Source of the DNA: an uncultured Clostridia bacterium
Lineage (GTDB): Bacteria; Bacillota; Clostridia; Lachnospirales; CAG-274
DNA: 46,860 nucleotides
NCBI GenBank assembly: GCA_944381435.1
Contig: CALWLD010000019.1
Coordinates: forward strand, 1-46,860
Direction: 5' to 3'
Numbering within the stretch: position 1 is the first letter of the stretch; the number at the start of each line of letters is the position of its first letter. Positions 1-7,831 of this stretch are shown piece after piece. A program made the translations under genes and the position numbers. Under the pieces are notes generated by a model. That model ran no database searches. It saw nothing but the letters and a program-made list of their open reading frames with translations, and was not told where the DNA came from.

Positions 1-104
1 CTATGATAGTTTAATTCTACCACAGGAGGTCTCTTTTTTCTATTGTCCATTTTTTACGGACTTGTTCAAAAGTCTTCACTCTAAGCTCGTTTTTTTAGAT
101 GGGT
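1..104. other. Left-edge intergenic sequence, possible mobile-element or repeat remnant
   Basis: This lies downstream of coaX and is cut by the window edge. It looks less A+T-rich than nearby intergenic DNA. On the minus strand about 23 codons are open and end at a TAG near position 15-17, but no start or family is recognisable. Positions about 46-85, read on the minus strand, also resemble the 3' part of the dispersed repeat at 42291-42356 (shared TTTTGAAC, AAGT and AAAAAAT blocks). It could be the end of an insertion sequence or a diverged repeat copy. Confidence 0.25.
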
Positions 105-875
105 TTATTTTTTATTTTTATTATAAATAGTATAAAGCCCTTTTAAAAGTAAATCATCATCATATATAATTTCTTTTTTACAAAAAGGTATTATATGGTT
201 TGCAATACCACCTGTAGCAACAACAGTTGCTTTAGAGCATAATACATCTTCTTCTATCCTATCTATTATACCATCTAGCATAGATGCATTACCTAATATT
301 ATACCACTTTTCATACAGTCGATAGTATTTTTACCAATAGTATTTTTAGGCTCATCTAAGCTTATATGAGGAAGTTGTGCAGTCATACCAGATAGAGCAT
401 TTAGAGATATTTTAACCCCAGGTATAATACAACCACCTATGTAATTTTTATTTTCATCAATAACAGATACAGTTGTAGCTGTTCCCATATCTATTATTAT
501 TAATGGTGGTTTAAACTGGTTTAAACAAGCAACGCTGTTTACAACTAAATCACTGCCTAATTGTGCAGGGTTATCCATTAATATATTTAAGCCTGTTTTT
601 ATACCAGGACCAACTATCATAGGTGATTTTTTAATTAAAGTTTTAACAGCTTGAACGATAGCATCTAAAACAGGTGGAACAACAGATGATATTATACAAT
701 CTTTTATATCATTAGTGTTTATGTTATAAATATCTAACATATTTTTTATTTGTATAGTATATTGATCAAAAGATAATTTTTTTTCTGTATATAGCCTTGC
801 TGTAAAGTGGATTTTATTTTTATCTATGCCTCCAAGAACTATATTTGTGTTACCTATATCTATTGCTAATAACAT
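105..875 (-). CDS. coaX: Type III pantothenate kinase
   Basis: CoaX phosphorylates pantothenate, the first step of coenzyme A synthesis, in the cytoplasm. The 256-residue product has the ASKHA-fold signatures of the family: an N-terminal DIGNTN phosphate loop, a central DMGTATTVSVID segment, GGCIIPG, and a late ATGGIA. Type III enzymes are not expected to be feedback-inhibited by CoA (family knowledge). An upstream in-frame ATG at 897-899 exists, but the ATG at 873-875 is chosen: it begins the family-typical MLLAIDIGNTN, and AAGGAG lies 8 bases before it. The gene follows the ECF S-component by 16 bases and probably shares its promoter, which fits a pantothenate uptake-and-use unit. Confidence 0.95.
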   Translation of the reverse strand: MLLAIDIGNTNIVLGGIDKNKIHFTARLYTEKKLSFDQYTIQIKNMLDIYNINTNDIKDCIISSVVPPVLDAIVQAVKTLIKKSPMIVGPGIKTGLNILMDNPAQLGSDLVVNSVACLNQFKPPLIIIDMGTATTVSVIDENKNYIGGCIIPGVKISLNALSGMTAQLPHISLDEPKNTIGKNTIDCMKSGIILGNASMLDGIIDRIEEDVLCSKATVVATGGIANHIIPFCKKEIIYDDDLLLKGLYTIYNKNKK

Positions 876-891
876 AGTTTTCTCCTTTTGG

Positions 892-1518
892 TTAAACAAA
901 TTTTAATATTTTAAACAAGGCTTTGCAAATATTTAAAACTAAAATTGCAGATAATAAAGCCTCTAATATAGCATTTATACCAACACTAGCGAATATAGCA
1001 TATATTAAATTATCTATATTAGTACCTAAAACTTCAGCGTATTTTTGAGCAAAAAATAAGTATATAAAAGATAGAACTAAAAATGTATTAGTTAAAGAGC
1101 CTAAAATACCACTTATTACTAAAGAAAAGCCTATATTTATGTGTTTTTTACATAATGTAAAAACATAATAAGGAACTATACCAACCAATATCCTTGGTAC
1201 AAAACATACAACAAGGCTAAGCAAGTTTCCACTTATTAAAGGTGAAAAAAAATAAGATGTTGCAACAGGCTGTAAGTTAGACATAATAAAGCTTGTCAAC
1301 CCAAAAACAAAGCCTAAAAAGGCACCATTTTTAGGACCTAAAATTATAGACCCTATAATAACAGGGATATGAATTAAAACTATTTTAAAAGCTCCAAAAG
1401 GGATAAAACCTATAGGTGTTGTTCCCAAAATAAAAATGATACTAGAAAATAAAGAAAGCTTTACTAGGTTATTTGCAGTTCTTCTTTTCATATCCTTTGT
1501 AGTTATAAAATTATTCAT
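892..1518 (-). CDS. ECF transporter S-component, probably for pantothenate
   Basis: This 208-residue, highly hydrophobic protein has about six predicted membrane segments, the size and layout of substrate-binding S-components of energy-coupling factor transporters. The N-terminal half (TPIGFIPFGAFKIVLIHIPVI, then a GPKNGAFLGFVFGL stretch) resembles the ECF_trnsprt/PanT-like group. It captures a vitamin at the membrane and needs a shared EcfAA'T module, which is not in this window. Substrate is inferred only from the downstream coaX. The start is an ATG preceded by AAGGAGG at 7-8 bases. A TTGCAA-17-TATAAT promoter lies about 55 bases upstream. Another vitamin substrate is possible. Confidence 0.8.
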   Translation of the reverse strand: MNNFITTKDMKRRTANNLVKLSLFSSIIFILGTTPIGFIPFGAFKIVLIHIPVIIGSIILGPKNGAFLGFVFGLTSFIMSNLQPVATSYFFSPLISGNLLSLVVCFVPRILVGIVPYYVFTLCKKHINIGFSLVISGILGSLTNTFLVLSFIYLFFAQKYAEVLGTNIDNLIYAIFASVGINAILEALLSAILVLNICKALFKILKFV

Positions 1519-1572
1519 AAAAAACCTCCTTGCTACTATTCTTAAAAAAGATACAGTGCATATTTCTAAAAT

Positions 1573-1601
1573 ATTATAACAGTTATATTTTAATTTTGCA
1601 A
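1573..1601 (-). promoter_or_regulatory. Promoter of the ECF-coaX unit
   Basis: On the minus strand a TTGCAA -35 (1596-1601) is followed after exactly 17 bases by a perfect TATAAT -10 (1573-1578). It lies about 55 bases upstream of the S-component start. No riboswitch-like fold was recognised between it and the gene. Confidence 0.6.
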
Positions 1602-2102
1602 GTATAAAATCTTCATATAAAGATTATTTGCTTAGCTCTTGCAGAGCATAGATAGATTTATTAAAATTAAATAAATATGCAAATACCATTTATATAAAAT
1701 AAATAGGTATATTTTTATAGCAAAAAACTTATATACAAATAAATATAGGAACGAAAAAGGTGTTTGTAGCACTACTTCTAAATAGATAAGCTATCCAAGT
1801 ACTTAAGATAACAAAAGATATTAACCCTAAATGGATTTTCTTTCTTTATATTATGAAGATAATAAAATAAGAGAAATACCTTTAGATACATTTTGCCCGA
1901 ATTTGTTGCACATAAAAACTATAAAAATACCTGCTAAATATAAAAAGGAATTAAAAGCAAAGTATAGCTTTCTCTTATATTTGTTGTTTTTAATAACCTT
2001 TTTCAAAATATAGTATTTATTATTCATATTATAAACACTATTGGCATAGAAATAAAACATATCATTATTAAGTTTTTTATATATTAATATTTTATATTTA
2101 TT
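1602..2102. other. Gene-poor intergenic stretch
   Basis: About 500 bases of A+T-rich DNA lie between the ECF promoter and the 3' end of plsC. Two overlapping short reading frames on opposite strands (1831-2013 plus, 1851-2060 minus) have no ribosome binding site and no recognisable family. The plus-strand frame has a less biased residue mix at its N-terminus and could be a decayed gene fragment, but nothing supports expression. A small GCTCT-TGC-AGAGC hairpin sits near 1636. No structured RNA is recognised. Confidence 0.4.
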
Positions 2103-2822
2103 TTATTTTGGTAATTTATCTTGTATAATGCTTTTTACTATATTAGGTAGATTTTCTTTATCTTCATTTGATAAATTTTCCATATAAACAGGTTTATGGA
2201 TATAAACATTTACGGTATCTGGCTTTATCTTTCCATTATTTTTTTCTTTTATCTTATAAGAACCATCTATAGTAACAGGGACTATGGGTGCATTTGTTTT
2301 TGTAGCTAACTTAAAACTACCTGCTTTAAAATCACCCATAGAGTCGCTTTTGCTTCTTGTACCCTCTGGAAATATTACCATACTATGTCCTTTTTTTATA
2401 AAGGATATTGCCTGATTTATTGTTTTTAAAGATTGTTTTAAATCTTTTCTATCCATAAACACACAACCTAAATATTTCATCCAAGTTCTTAAAATAGGTA
2501 TTTTATTAAGCTCTATTTTTGCAACAAAGCCTTTTTCTTTAGGAATTAATGCCATAAATATTGCTATATCAAAATCGCCTTGATGGTTGCTTATAAAAAC
2601 TACATTTCTATCTGAAGGTATATTTTCTTTACCATATACATTTATTGTAGCACCGCTATCTTTTATCCTGTTCATAGCCCATTTTGATGTTTGATAAAAG
2701 CTATAGGTATAAAATTCATCAAATTTATTATTTTTTAATAGTTTTTCAGCTTTTTTTAACCTAGGGTATGTTATAAAAAGCATAAACATAAACTTAAAAT
2801 ACCATTTTATAGTTCTAAACAT
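2103..2822 (-). CDS. plsC: 1-acyl-sn-glycerol-3-phosphate acyltransferase
   Basis: PlsC acylates lysophosphatidic acid at position 2 to make phosphatidic acid at the cytoplasmic membrane. The 239-residue protein shows the acyltransferase block I motif NHQGDFD (catalytic HX4D) near residue 78, block III FPEGTRS near residue 150, and a hydrophobic basic N-terminus (residues about 8-20) that may associate with membrane. Length is normal. The ATG start has AAGGAGG upstream and a TAGACA-18-TATAAT promoter. The gene stands alone on this strand, divergent from the holin-lysin pair. Confidence 0.93.
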   Translation of the reverse strand: MFRTIKWYFKFMFMLFITYPRLKKAEKLLKNNKFDEFYTYSFYQTSKWAMNRIKDSGATINVYGKENIPSDRNVVFISNHQGDFDIAIFMALIPKEKGFVAKIELNKIPILRTWMKYLGCVFMDRKDLKQSLKTINQAISFIKKGHSMVIFPEGTRSKSDSMGDFKAGSFKLATKTNAPIVPVTIDGSYKIKEKNNGKIKPDTVNVYIHKPVYMENLSNEDKENLPNIVKSIIQDKLPK

Positions 2823-2851
2823 AGTTTTACCTCCTTAACATTTATTTTTAT

Positions 2852-2881
2852 ATTATATCATAAAAAAAATTATTATGTCTA
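2852..2881 (-). promoter_or_regulatory. Promoter of plsC
   Basis: Minus-strand TAGACA (2876-2881), 18-base spacer, TATAAT (2852-2857), about 30 bases upstream of the plsC start. Confidence 0.5.
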
Positions 2882-2907
2882 CTTATTGTAAACAATATGC
2901 ACGTAAA

Positions 2908-2936
2908 TTGTAAAAAAACATATATTATTATATAAC
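2908..2936 (+). promoter_or_regulatory. Candidate promoter of the holin-endolysin pair
   Basis: TTGTAA (2908-2913), 17-base spacer, TATAAC (2931-2936), placing transcription start about 45 bases before the holin ATG. This is a plausible sigma-A type match. It suggests the pair has its own promoter rather than depending on a phage late operon. Confidence 0.4.
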
Positions 2937-2991
2937 AAATGATAAATATAATTGGACAAGTAAGGAATTTTTAAAAAAGGAGGAGATATTT

Positions 2992-3228
2992 ATGAAGATT
3001 GATTTAAAAGCACGATTTAAAAACCCTATTTTCTGGTTTAATACAATATTATCTTTTATAGCACCTATTTTAGTTTATTATAAAGTATCTGCTAAAGATT
3101 TTACAAACTGGAGTGACGTTTTTGATATAGCTTTAGAAGCATTAAAAAATCCTTATGTTTTAGGGCTTTCCTTTGTTTCTTTATGGAATAACATTATAAA
3201 CCCTACAACAAAAGGTATTTCTGATTAA
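2992..3228 (+). CDS. Phage-type holin (phi LC3 family)
   Basis: This 78-residue protein matches the small phi LC3/Phage_holin_1 pattern: a basic N-terminus (MKIDLKARFKNP), a Trp/Phe-rich first membrane segment (residues about 13-30), a short acidic loop containing NWSDVFDI, a second hydrophobic segment (about 53-66) and a polar tail. Holins of this type form membrane lesions that let endolysin reach the wall. The start follows GGAGG at 7-8 bases. The endolysin begins 13 bases after the stop, so the two are co-transcribed. No capsid, tail or terminase genes lie nearby, so this is a free-standing lysis cassette rather than part of a visible prophage. Confidence 0.8.
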   Translation: MKIDLKARFKNPIFWFNTILSFIAPILVYYKVSAKDFTNWSDVFDIALEALKNPYVLGLSFVSLWNNIINPTTKGISD

Positions 3229-3241
3229 AGAAGGTATTTTT

Positions 3242-4051
3242 ATGAGCAGAGATATAACATTATTACACCCAGAATTGCAAGAGGTTATACCAAAGTTTTT
3301 AGAAAAATGTAAAAAACAAGGCTTTATTGTTAAAATAACAGATACTTTAAGAAGCAAAAAAGAACAAGATGATTTATATGCTCAAGGAAGAACAAAAGCA
3401 GGAAATATTGTTACTTGGGTTAAATATCCATATAGTAATCATAACTGGGGTATGGCTTTTGATATATGCAGAAACGATGGAAAAGGAGCATACGATAATA
3501 GTGATGGTTGGTTTGATATAGTAGGACAGATTGGAAAAACTTTTGGTCTTAAGTGGGGTGGAGATTGGGAAATAAAAGATAAGCCTCATTTTGAATTAAC
3601 AAAATATGGAACAACTAACCAATTAGTTGCTAAATATGGTAATTTTGAAAAATTTAAAAAAACTTGGCAACCATTAAAGGAGGACAATTATATGTTTGTA
3701 GAAAGAAGCTACGAATATAATAACAAGGTAAAATCTTATTTAGTAATTAATGAAAATGGAGAAACCTACATTAAAATAAGGGATTTAGCAGAACTTTTAA
3801 ATAAAGATTTATCTTATGACAATGACAGCAAAATAACTACACTAGAAGATATTATAGAGAAAAAGCCTATAATAGTAAATGATAAGGAAACAAGTGTTCA
3901 GTGTATAAATTATAATGGCTTTAACTATATGAACGCTAGAGATTTAGGAGATGCATTAGGATATGAAGTTGGATACAATGAAAATTTGCATAAAGTATTT
4001 TTTAAAATTAAAAAATCTGTTTTAGAAAAAATAAAACTATTTTTTAAATAA
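3242..4051 (+). CDS. M15 family peptidase (endolysin) with C-terminal stalk-like domain
   Basis: Residues about 1-135 form a VanY/CwlK/Ply500-type M15 peptidase. The zinc motif HNWGMAFDI (SxHxxGxxxD type) and a second histidine in KPHFEL are present, as is the N-terminal LRSKKEQDDLYAQGRT block. Such enzymes cut L-Ala-D-Glu or D-Ala peptide bonds in peptidoglycan. Residues about 151-269 resemble the copper amine oxidase-like stalk domain common in clostridial wall proteins (repeated NxxTYIxxRDLAELL and NYMNARDLGDALGY motifs). There is no signal peptide, which fits release through the upstream holin. An in-frame ATG at codon 151 has a near-ideal ribosome binding site, so a separate 119-residue C-terminal product is likely. 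Main start: ATG with AAGAAGG. Confidence 0.85.
   Translation: MSRDITLLHPELQEVIPKFLEKCKKQGFIVKITDTLRSKKEQDDLYAQGRTKAGNIVTWVKYPYSNHNWGMAFDICRNDGKGAYDNSDGWFDIVGQIGKTFGLKWGGDWEIKDKPHFELTKYGTTNQLVAKYGNFEKFKKTWQPLKEDNYMFVERSYEYNNKVKSYLVINENGETYIKIRDLAELLNKDLSYDNDSKITTLEDIIEKKPIIVNDKETSVQCINYNGFNYMNARDLGDALGYEVGYNENLHKVFFKIKKSVLEKIKLFFK
3677..3694 (+). promoter_or_regulatory. Internal ribosome binding site and in-frame start inside the endolysin gene
   Basis: AAAGGAGG (3677-3684) is followed 8 bases later by ATG at 3692-3694. This is codon 151 in the same frame as the lysin, exactly at the junction between the peptidase domain and the stalk-like domain. It would yield a 119-residue C-terminal protein (3692-4051). 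Dual-start endolysins with such internal sites are known in several Gram-positive phages (established for some Enterococcus and Clostridium phage lysins); its use here is inferred. Confidence 0.65.
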
Positions 4052-4090
4052 AAAAATTAGGTTGTAGACTTTTTCTACAACCTAATTTTT
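4052..4090. terminator. Bidirectional terminator between endolysin and tmcAL
   Basis: A perfect 17-bp stem (left arm 4052-4068, loop CTTTT, right arm 4074-4090) with an A-run on the left and a T-run on the right. It begins at the endolysin stop and lies 41 bases from the tmcAL stop on the other strand, so it can serve both converging genes. Confidence 0.85.
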
Positions 4091-4131
4091 AAATTAAGAT
4101 TTATAAAAATTTATTATTTTTATAGTAAAAT

Positions 4132-5328
4132 TTATAATATAACTAATGGCATTTTATACTCTAAATTATTTTTTTTGTTATTAAATAAATTATATATATC
4201 TGTAGAAATTATTTCTTTGTTTAAATAATAAAAAGCATTATCATCTAATATATTTTTAGCGTTTTTTAAATTTGTTACAACAGGAACTGTAGCATTTTCT
4301 GTTAAATCTTTTAATAAATGAGAAGATGATTTTTTAAAACCTAAAACTCTTATATAAGGGGTTAAATTTTCTTTTAAATAGCTTTGTTCTTCTTTTTTTA
4401 TATTTAATATAATATGTAAAATAGTACGTTTTAATTTTGTATGAGTATATCTTTTAGATTTTATATTATCTATTAAATTTGTTATGTTATAACTATCTAT
4501 ATTTTCAATTATTTTGTTTTCAATACCTTCTGTAATATCTGCAATTTTTTTTATTTCATCAATATTTTTTGTTTTTAATATGTATTTTAATATGTTAGAA
4601 TAATCATCTAAAACAGGTATATTATTTATATCTATATTTTTTATAAGTTGAAAACAATTATCTGGCATAACGTTTTTTATTTGGCTAAAGTCATTTTCTA
4701 AAAGGGCTTTTCTTATAGCTGTTGCAGAAGCTATATTTCCATTTATATTTGTTGAATGAAAGCTTGCATTTTCTCTTTTAATAGTTTTTGGGGTGATTTT
4801 GCTATTTAGTTTATTTAAAGCTTTTATATATTCTATAGATAAAATATTATTAGGTTCATTTAAAAAGGGCAATTCTTTATTTAGCATTTTTTCAAGGGCA
4901 TATAACCTAGCTTTAGGAAAAGATAGGCCTTTATTTAAAAACATAGCTAAGCTTTTTTTAAAATCTTTAGGCTCATTAGATAAAATATTTGCTATATCTA
5001 TAAAGTTATCAATATTTCCTTCTTCGCTTCCAAAACATATGTTAGTTACTATCCCTGTTTTTTCTAAAATATCTACTGCACCAAGGGCAAAAAGCTCTGC
5101 AGATGCAGTTGCAAATATTAAAGGTAGCTCCAAAACTATATCTGCACCGTTTAAAAGAGCCATTTTTGTTCTTAAATATTTATCAAAGATAGCAGGTTCG
5201 CCACGTTGGCAAAAATTACCACTCATAACAACGATAGAATACTTACTATTAGTTTTTTCTTTAGATTTATCTATATGTATTTTATGTCCATTATGAAATG
5301 GGTTATATTCTGTAATAATACCTAGCAT
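4132..5328 (-). CDS. tmcAL: tRNA(Met) cytidine acetate ligase
   Basis: TmcAL (formerly YlbM/UPF0348) uses ATP and acetate to form N4-acetylcytidine at position 34 of elongator tRNA(Met). The 398-residue protein begins with the diagnostic MLGIITEYNPFHNGHKIH, a nucleotidyltransferase HxGH-type site. It continues with MSGNFCQRGEPAIFDKYLRT and ELPLIFATASAELFALGAV, all hallmarks of the family. Length is typical. The start codon follows AAAGGA and a TTGATT-17-TATAAT promoter. It is transcribed divergently from nrdAB and converges on the endolysin. Confidence 0.93.
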   Translation of the reverse strand: MLGIITEYNPFHNGHKIHIDKSKEKTNSKYSIVVMSGNFCQRGEPAIFDKYLRTKMALLNGADIVLELPLIFATASAELFALGAVDILEKTGIVTNICFGSEEGNIDNFIDIANILSNEPKDFKKSLAMFLNKGLSFPKARLYALEKMLNKELPFLNEPNNILSIEYIKALNKLNSKITPKTIKRENASFHSTNINGNIASATAIRKALLENDFSQIKNVMPDNCFQLIKNIDINNIPVLDDYSNILKYILKTKNIDEIKKIADITEGIENKIIENIDSYNITNLIDNIKSKRYTHTKLKRTILHIILNIKKEEQSYLKENLTPYIRVLGFKKSSSHLLKDLTENATVPVVTNLKNAKNILDDNAFYYLNKEIISTDIYNLFNNKKNNLEYKMPLVIL

Positions 5329-5358
5329 ATTTATGTCCTTTCTTTTGTTAATTAATTT

Positions 5359-5387
5359 ATTATAATATAAATATATATAAAAATCAA
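5359..5387 (-). promoter_or_regulatory. Promoter of tmcAL
   Basis: Minus-strand TTGATT (5382-5387), 17-base spacer, TATAAT (5359-5364), about 30 bases before the tmcAL start. Confidence 0.55.
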
Positions 5388-5451
5388 ATTATACTAAATA
5401 ACTAAAGAATATAATAAACTTATAATATAAAACAGTTATATTTAACAAATT

Positions 5452-5512
5452 ATACTATATGTTAGGTTGCCTATTGAAAAGTTATCCTATATATGCTACT
5501 ATATACTATGTT
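5452..5512 (+). promoter_or_regulatory. Possible NrdR-like repeats in the nrdA leader
   Basis: Two related partly palindromic blocks, ATACTATATGTTAGG (from 5452) and CTACTATATACTATG (from 5497), lie upstream of nrdA. They share ACTATAT and resemble the A+T-rich core of NrdR boxes. Their spacing of about 45 bases is unusual for NrdR pairs, and in such A+T-rich DNA chance is a real alternative. Confidence 0.25.
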
Positions 5513-5539
5513 GTATTAATAGGAAAGGAAAGCTTATTT

Positions 5540-7819
5540 ATGGAAATAAATATAAAAAAGAGAGATGGTAGCTTTGAAAAACTAAGCGTTGAAAAAACAA
5601 AAAAAGTAATAGCTTTTGCCTGTGATAATATAGAAGGTTGTTCTCCGCAGGACTTAGAGCTAGATGCAAAGCTACAATTTAGAGATGGTATGTCTACAAA
5701 AGAAATACAAAAAACACTTATACAAACAGCTATAGAAAAAGTTATATATACAGAAGAAGATAGCTATGGCAATTTAACAAAAAAAATTAATATAAATTGG
5801 CAATATGTAGCATCTAGGTTACTTATATACGATTTGTATAAAGAGGCTGGTATAAACAGAGGATATAGCCATTTTGGTTATGGTAGTTTTTTAGAGTTAG
5901 TAAAAATGCTTGTTTCTAAAAATTTATACGGTAGTTATATTTTAGAAAATTATACAGAAGAGGAAATAAAAGAACTAGGTGACTATATAAAAAGTGATAG
6001 AGATTATTTATTTAACTATGATGGGCTTAATTTATTATCTAAAAGATATTTAGTAAAAAGTTTAGATGGACAAATTTTAGAGCTACCTCAAGAAAGATTT
6101 CTTATAATTGCTATGCATTTGGCTATACCAGAAGGGGATAAAAAGGTAGAATATGCCAAGAAATTTTATGATATAATGAGTATGCTTAAAATGACGGTTG
6201 CAACACCAACTTTAGCTAACGCAGGTACACCTTTTTATCAGCTTAGCAGTTGTTTTATATCTACAGTTGGGGATAATTTATGGTCTATTTATGATGTAAA
6301 CCAAAAATTTGCTCAAGTATCTAAACACGGTGGTGCTTTAGGTATATATATGGGTAAAGTTCGTGCTTTAAATAGTGATATTAGAGGAAATAAAAATTCA
6401 TCAGGTGGTGTTATACCGTGGATAAGGCTTTATAACGATACAGCAATAGCTGTAGACCAGCTTGGCAGAAGAAAAGGGAGTGCATCTGTAACCCTTGATA
6501 TATGGCACAAAGATTTATACGACTTTTTAGATTTAAAAACTAACAATGGTGATGATAGAAGAAAAGCTCACGATATATTTCCAGCAGTTAGCGTTCCAGA
6601 TTTATTTATGAAAAGGTTAGAAAAAAGAGAAAACTGGTGTTTGTTTGACCCATACCAAGTTAAAAAAGAAATGGGATACTATTTAGAAGATTACTTTGAC
6701 GATGAAGATAATGAAGAATTTACAAGAAGATATATAGAATGTGAAAACAACCCTAAAATAGATAAAATAGTAACACCTTGTCTTGATATAATGAAAAAAA
6801 TATTAAAAAGTGCAGTAGAAACAGGAACACCTTTTATATTTTTTAGAGATACAGTAAACAGAGCTAACCCTAACAAACATAAGGGAATAATATATGCATC
6901 TAACCTTTGCCACGAAATAGCTCAAAATACAAGCGAAAGTGAGCTAATAGAAGAAACACAAGAAGATAACATAGTTACAACAAAAGTTAAATCAGGTGAT
7001 ATGGTTACTTGTAACCTAAATTCTGTAAACCTTGGTAAAGTTTCAAAAGAAGAGCTTAAAGATTGTATACCTCTTCAAATACGTATGCTAGATAACGTTA
7101 TAACCCTTAATAAGCTACCTGTTTTAGATGCAAAAGTTACAAGTGATAAATATAGAGCAATTGGGCTTGGGACTAGCGGTTATCATCATTATTTAGTTAA
7201 TAACAAAATAACTTGGGAGAGCGAAAGCCATTTAAAAGAGGCAGATGATTTATTTGAAGAATTTGCATATAACGCTATAAAAGCATCTATGGAACTTGCT
7301 AAAGAAAAAGGGGCTTATGAAAGTTTTGAAGGCTCAGACTGGCAAACAGGTAAATATTTTGAAAAAAGAGGTTATACATCAGAAAGATGGCTAAAATTAA
7401 AAGAAGGCGTTAAAAAATATGGCATAAGAAATGGCTATATAATGGCTATTGCACCAACAGGTAGCACATCTAACATTGCAAACACAACAGCAGGTATAGA
7501 CCCTATATTTAAAAAGTTTTTTGTAGAAGAGAAAAAGGGGATATATGTACCAAAAACTGCTCCTAACTTAAACGATGAAAACTTTTGGCTTTATAAAGAG
7601 GCTCATTATATAAAACAAGATTTTAGCATAAAAGCTTGTGGTATTAGACAAAGACATATAGACCAAGCACAGTCTTTTAATTTATACATAACGCCAGAGC
7701 TAAACGCTAAAGATATATTTGATATGTATGTAAACTGCTGGAAAGAAGGAGTTAAAACTATATATTATGTAAGAAATCAATCTTTAGAAATGGACGAATG
7801 TACAAGTTGTTCTAGCTAA
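5540..7819 (+). CDS. nrdA: Ribonucleoside-diphosphate reductase class I, alpha subunit
   Basis: NrdA carries the catalytic site that reduces ribonucleoside diphosphates to deoxy forms, using the radical generated in NrdB. Residues about 1-90 form an ATP-cone regulatory domain (INIKKRDGSFEKLSVEKTKK). The active site is NLCHE with thiyl Cys457 flanked by Asn455 and Glu459. Candidate redox Cys are C238 (LSSCFIS) and C491 (MVTCNLNSVNL). The radical-transfer Tyr pair is in KTIYYVRNQ, and the C-terminal shuttle is CTSC (C754/C757). The start is ATG 5540, preceded by AGGAAAGGAAAG; an ATG 27 codons earlier is open but encodes unrelated sequence. nrdB follows after 12 bases. Confidence 0.95.
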   Translation: MEINIKKRDGSFEKLSVEKTKKVIAFACDNIEGCSPQDLELDAKLQFRDGMSTKEIQKTLIQTAIEKVIYTEEDSYGNLTKKININWQYVASRLLIYDLYKEAGINRGYSHFGYGSFLELVKMLVSKNLYGSYILENYTEEEIKELGDYIKSDRDYLFNYDGLNLLSKRYLVKSLDGQILELPQERFLIIAMHLAIPEGDKKVEYAKKFYDIMSMLKMTVATPTLANAGTPFYQLSSCFISTVGDNLWSIYDVNQKFAQVSKHGGALGIYMGKVRALNSDIRGNKNSSGGVIPWIRLYNDTAIAVDQLGRRKGSASVTLDIWHKDLYDFLDLKTNNGDDRRKAHDIFPAVSVPDLFMKRLEKRENWCLFDPYQVKKEMGYYLEDYFDDEDNEEFTRRYIECENNPKIDKIVTPCLDIMKKILKSAVETGTPFIFFRDTVNRANPNKHKGIIYASNLCHEIAQNTSESELIEETQEDNIVTTKVKSGDMVTCNLNSVNLGKVSKEELKDCIPLQIRMLDNVITLNKLPVLDAKVTSDKYRAIGLGTSGYHHYLVNNKITWESESHLKEADDLFEEFAYNAIKASMELAKEKGAYESFEGSDWQTGKYFEKRGYTSERWLKLKEGVKKYGIRNGYIMAIAPTGSTSNIANTTAGIDPIFKKFFVEEKKGIYVPKTAPNLNDENFWLYKEAHYIKQDFSIKACGIRQRHIDQAQSFNLYITPELNAKDIFDMYVNCWKEGVKTIYYVRNQSLEMDECTSCSS

Positions 7820-7831
7820 TGGAGGTAAAAT

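Noticed and set aside
1831-2060. Short frames on both strands in the ECF-plsC gap
   Set aside because: They overlap each other, lack ribosome sites, and match no family I know. They are kept only as a possible fossil in the findings.
2992-4051. Complete prophage
   Set aside because: Only holin and lysin are present; plsC and tmcAL flank them directly and no structural, replication or integrase genes are seen.
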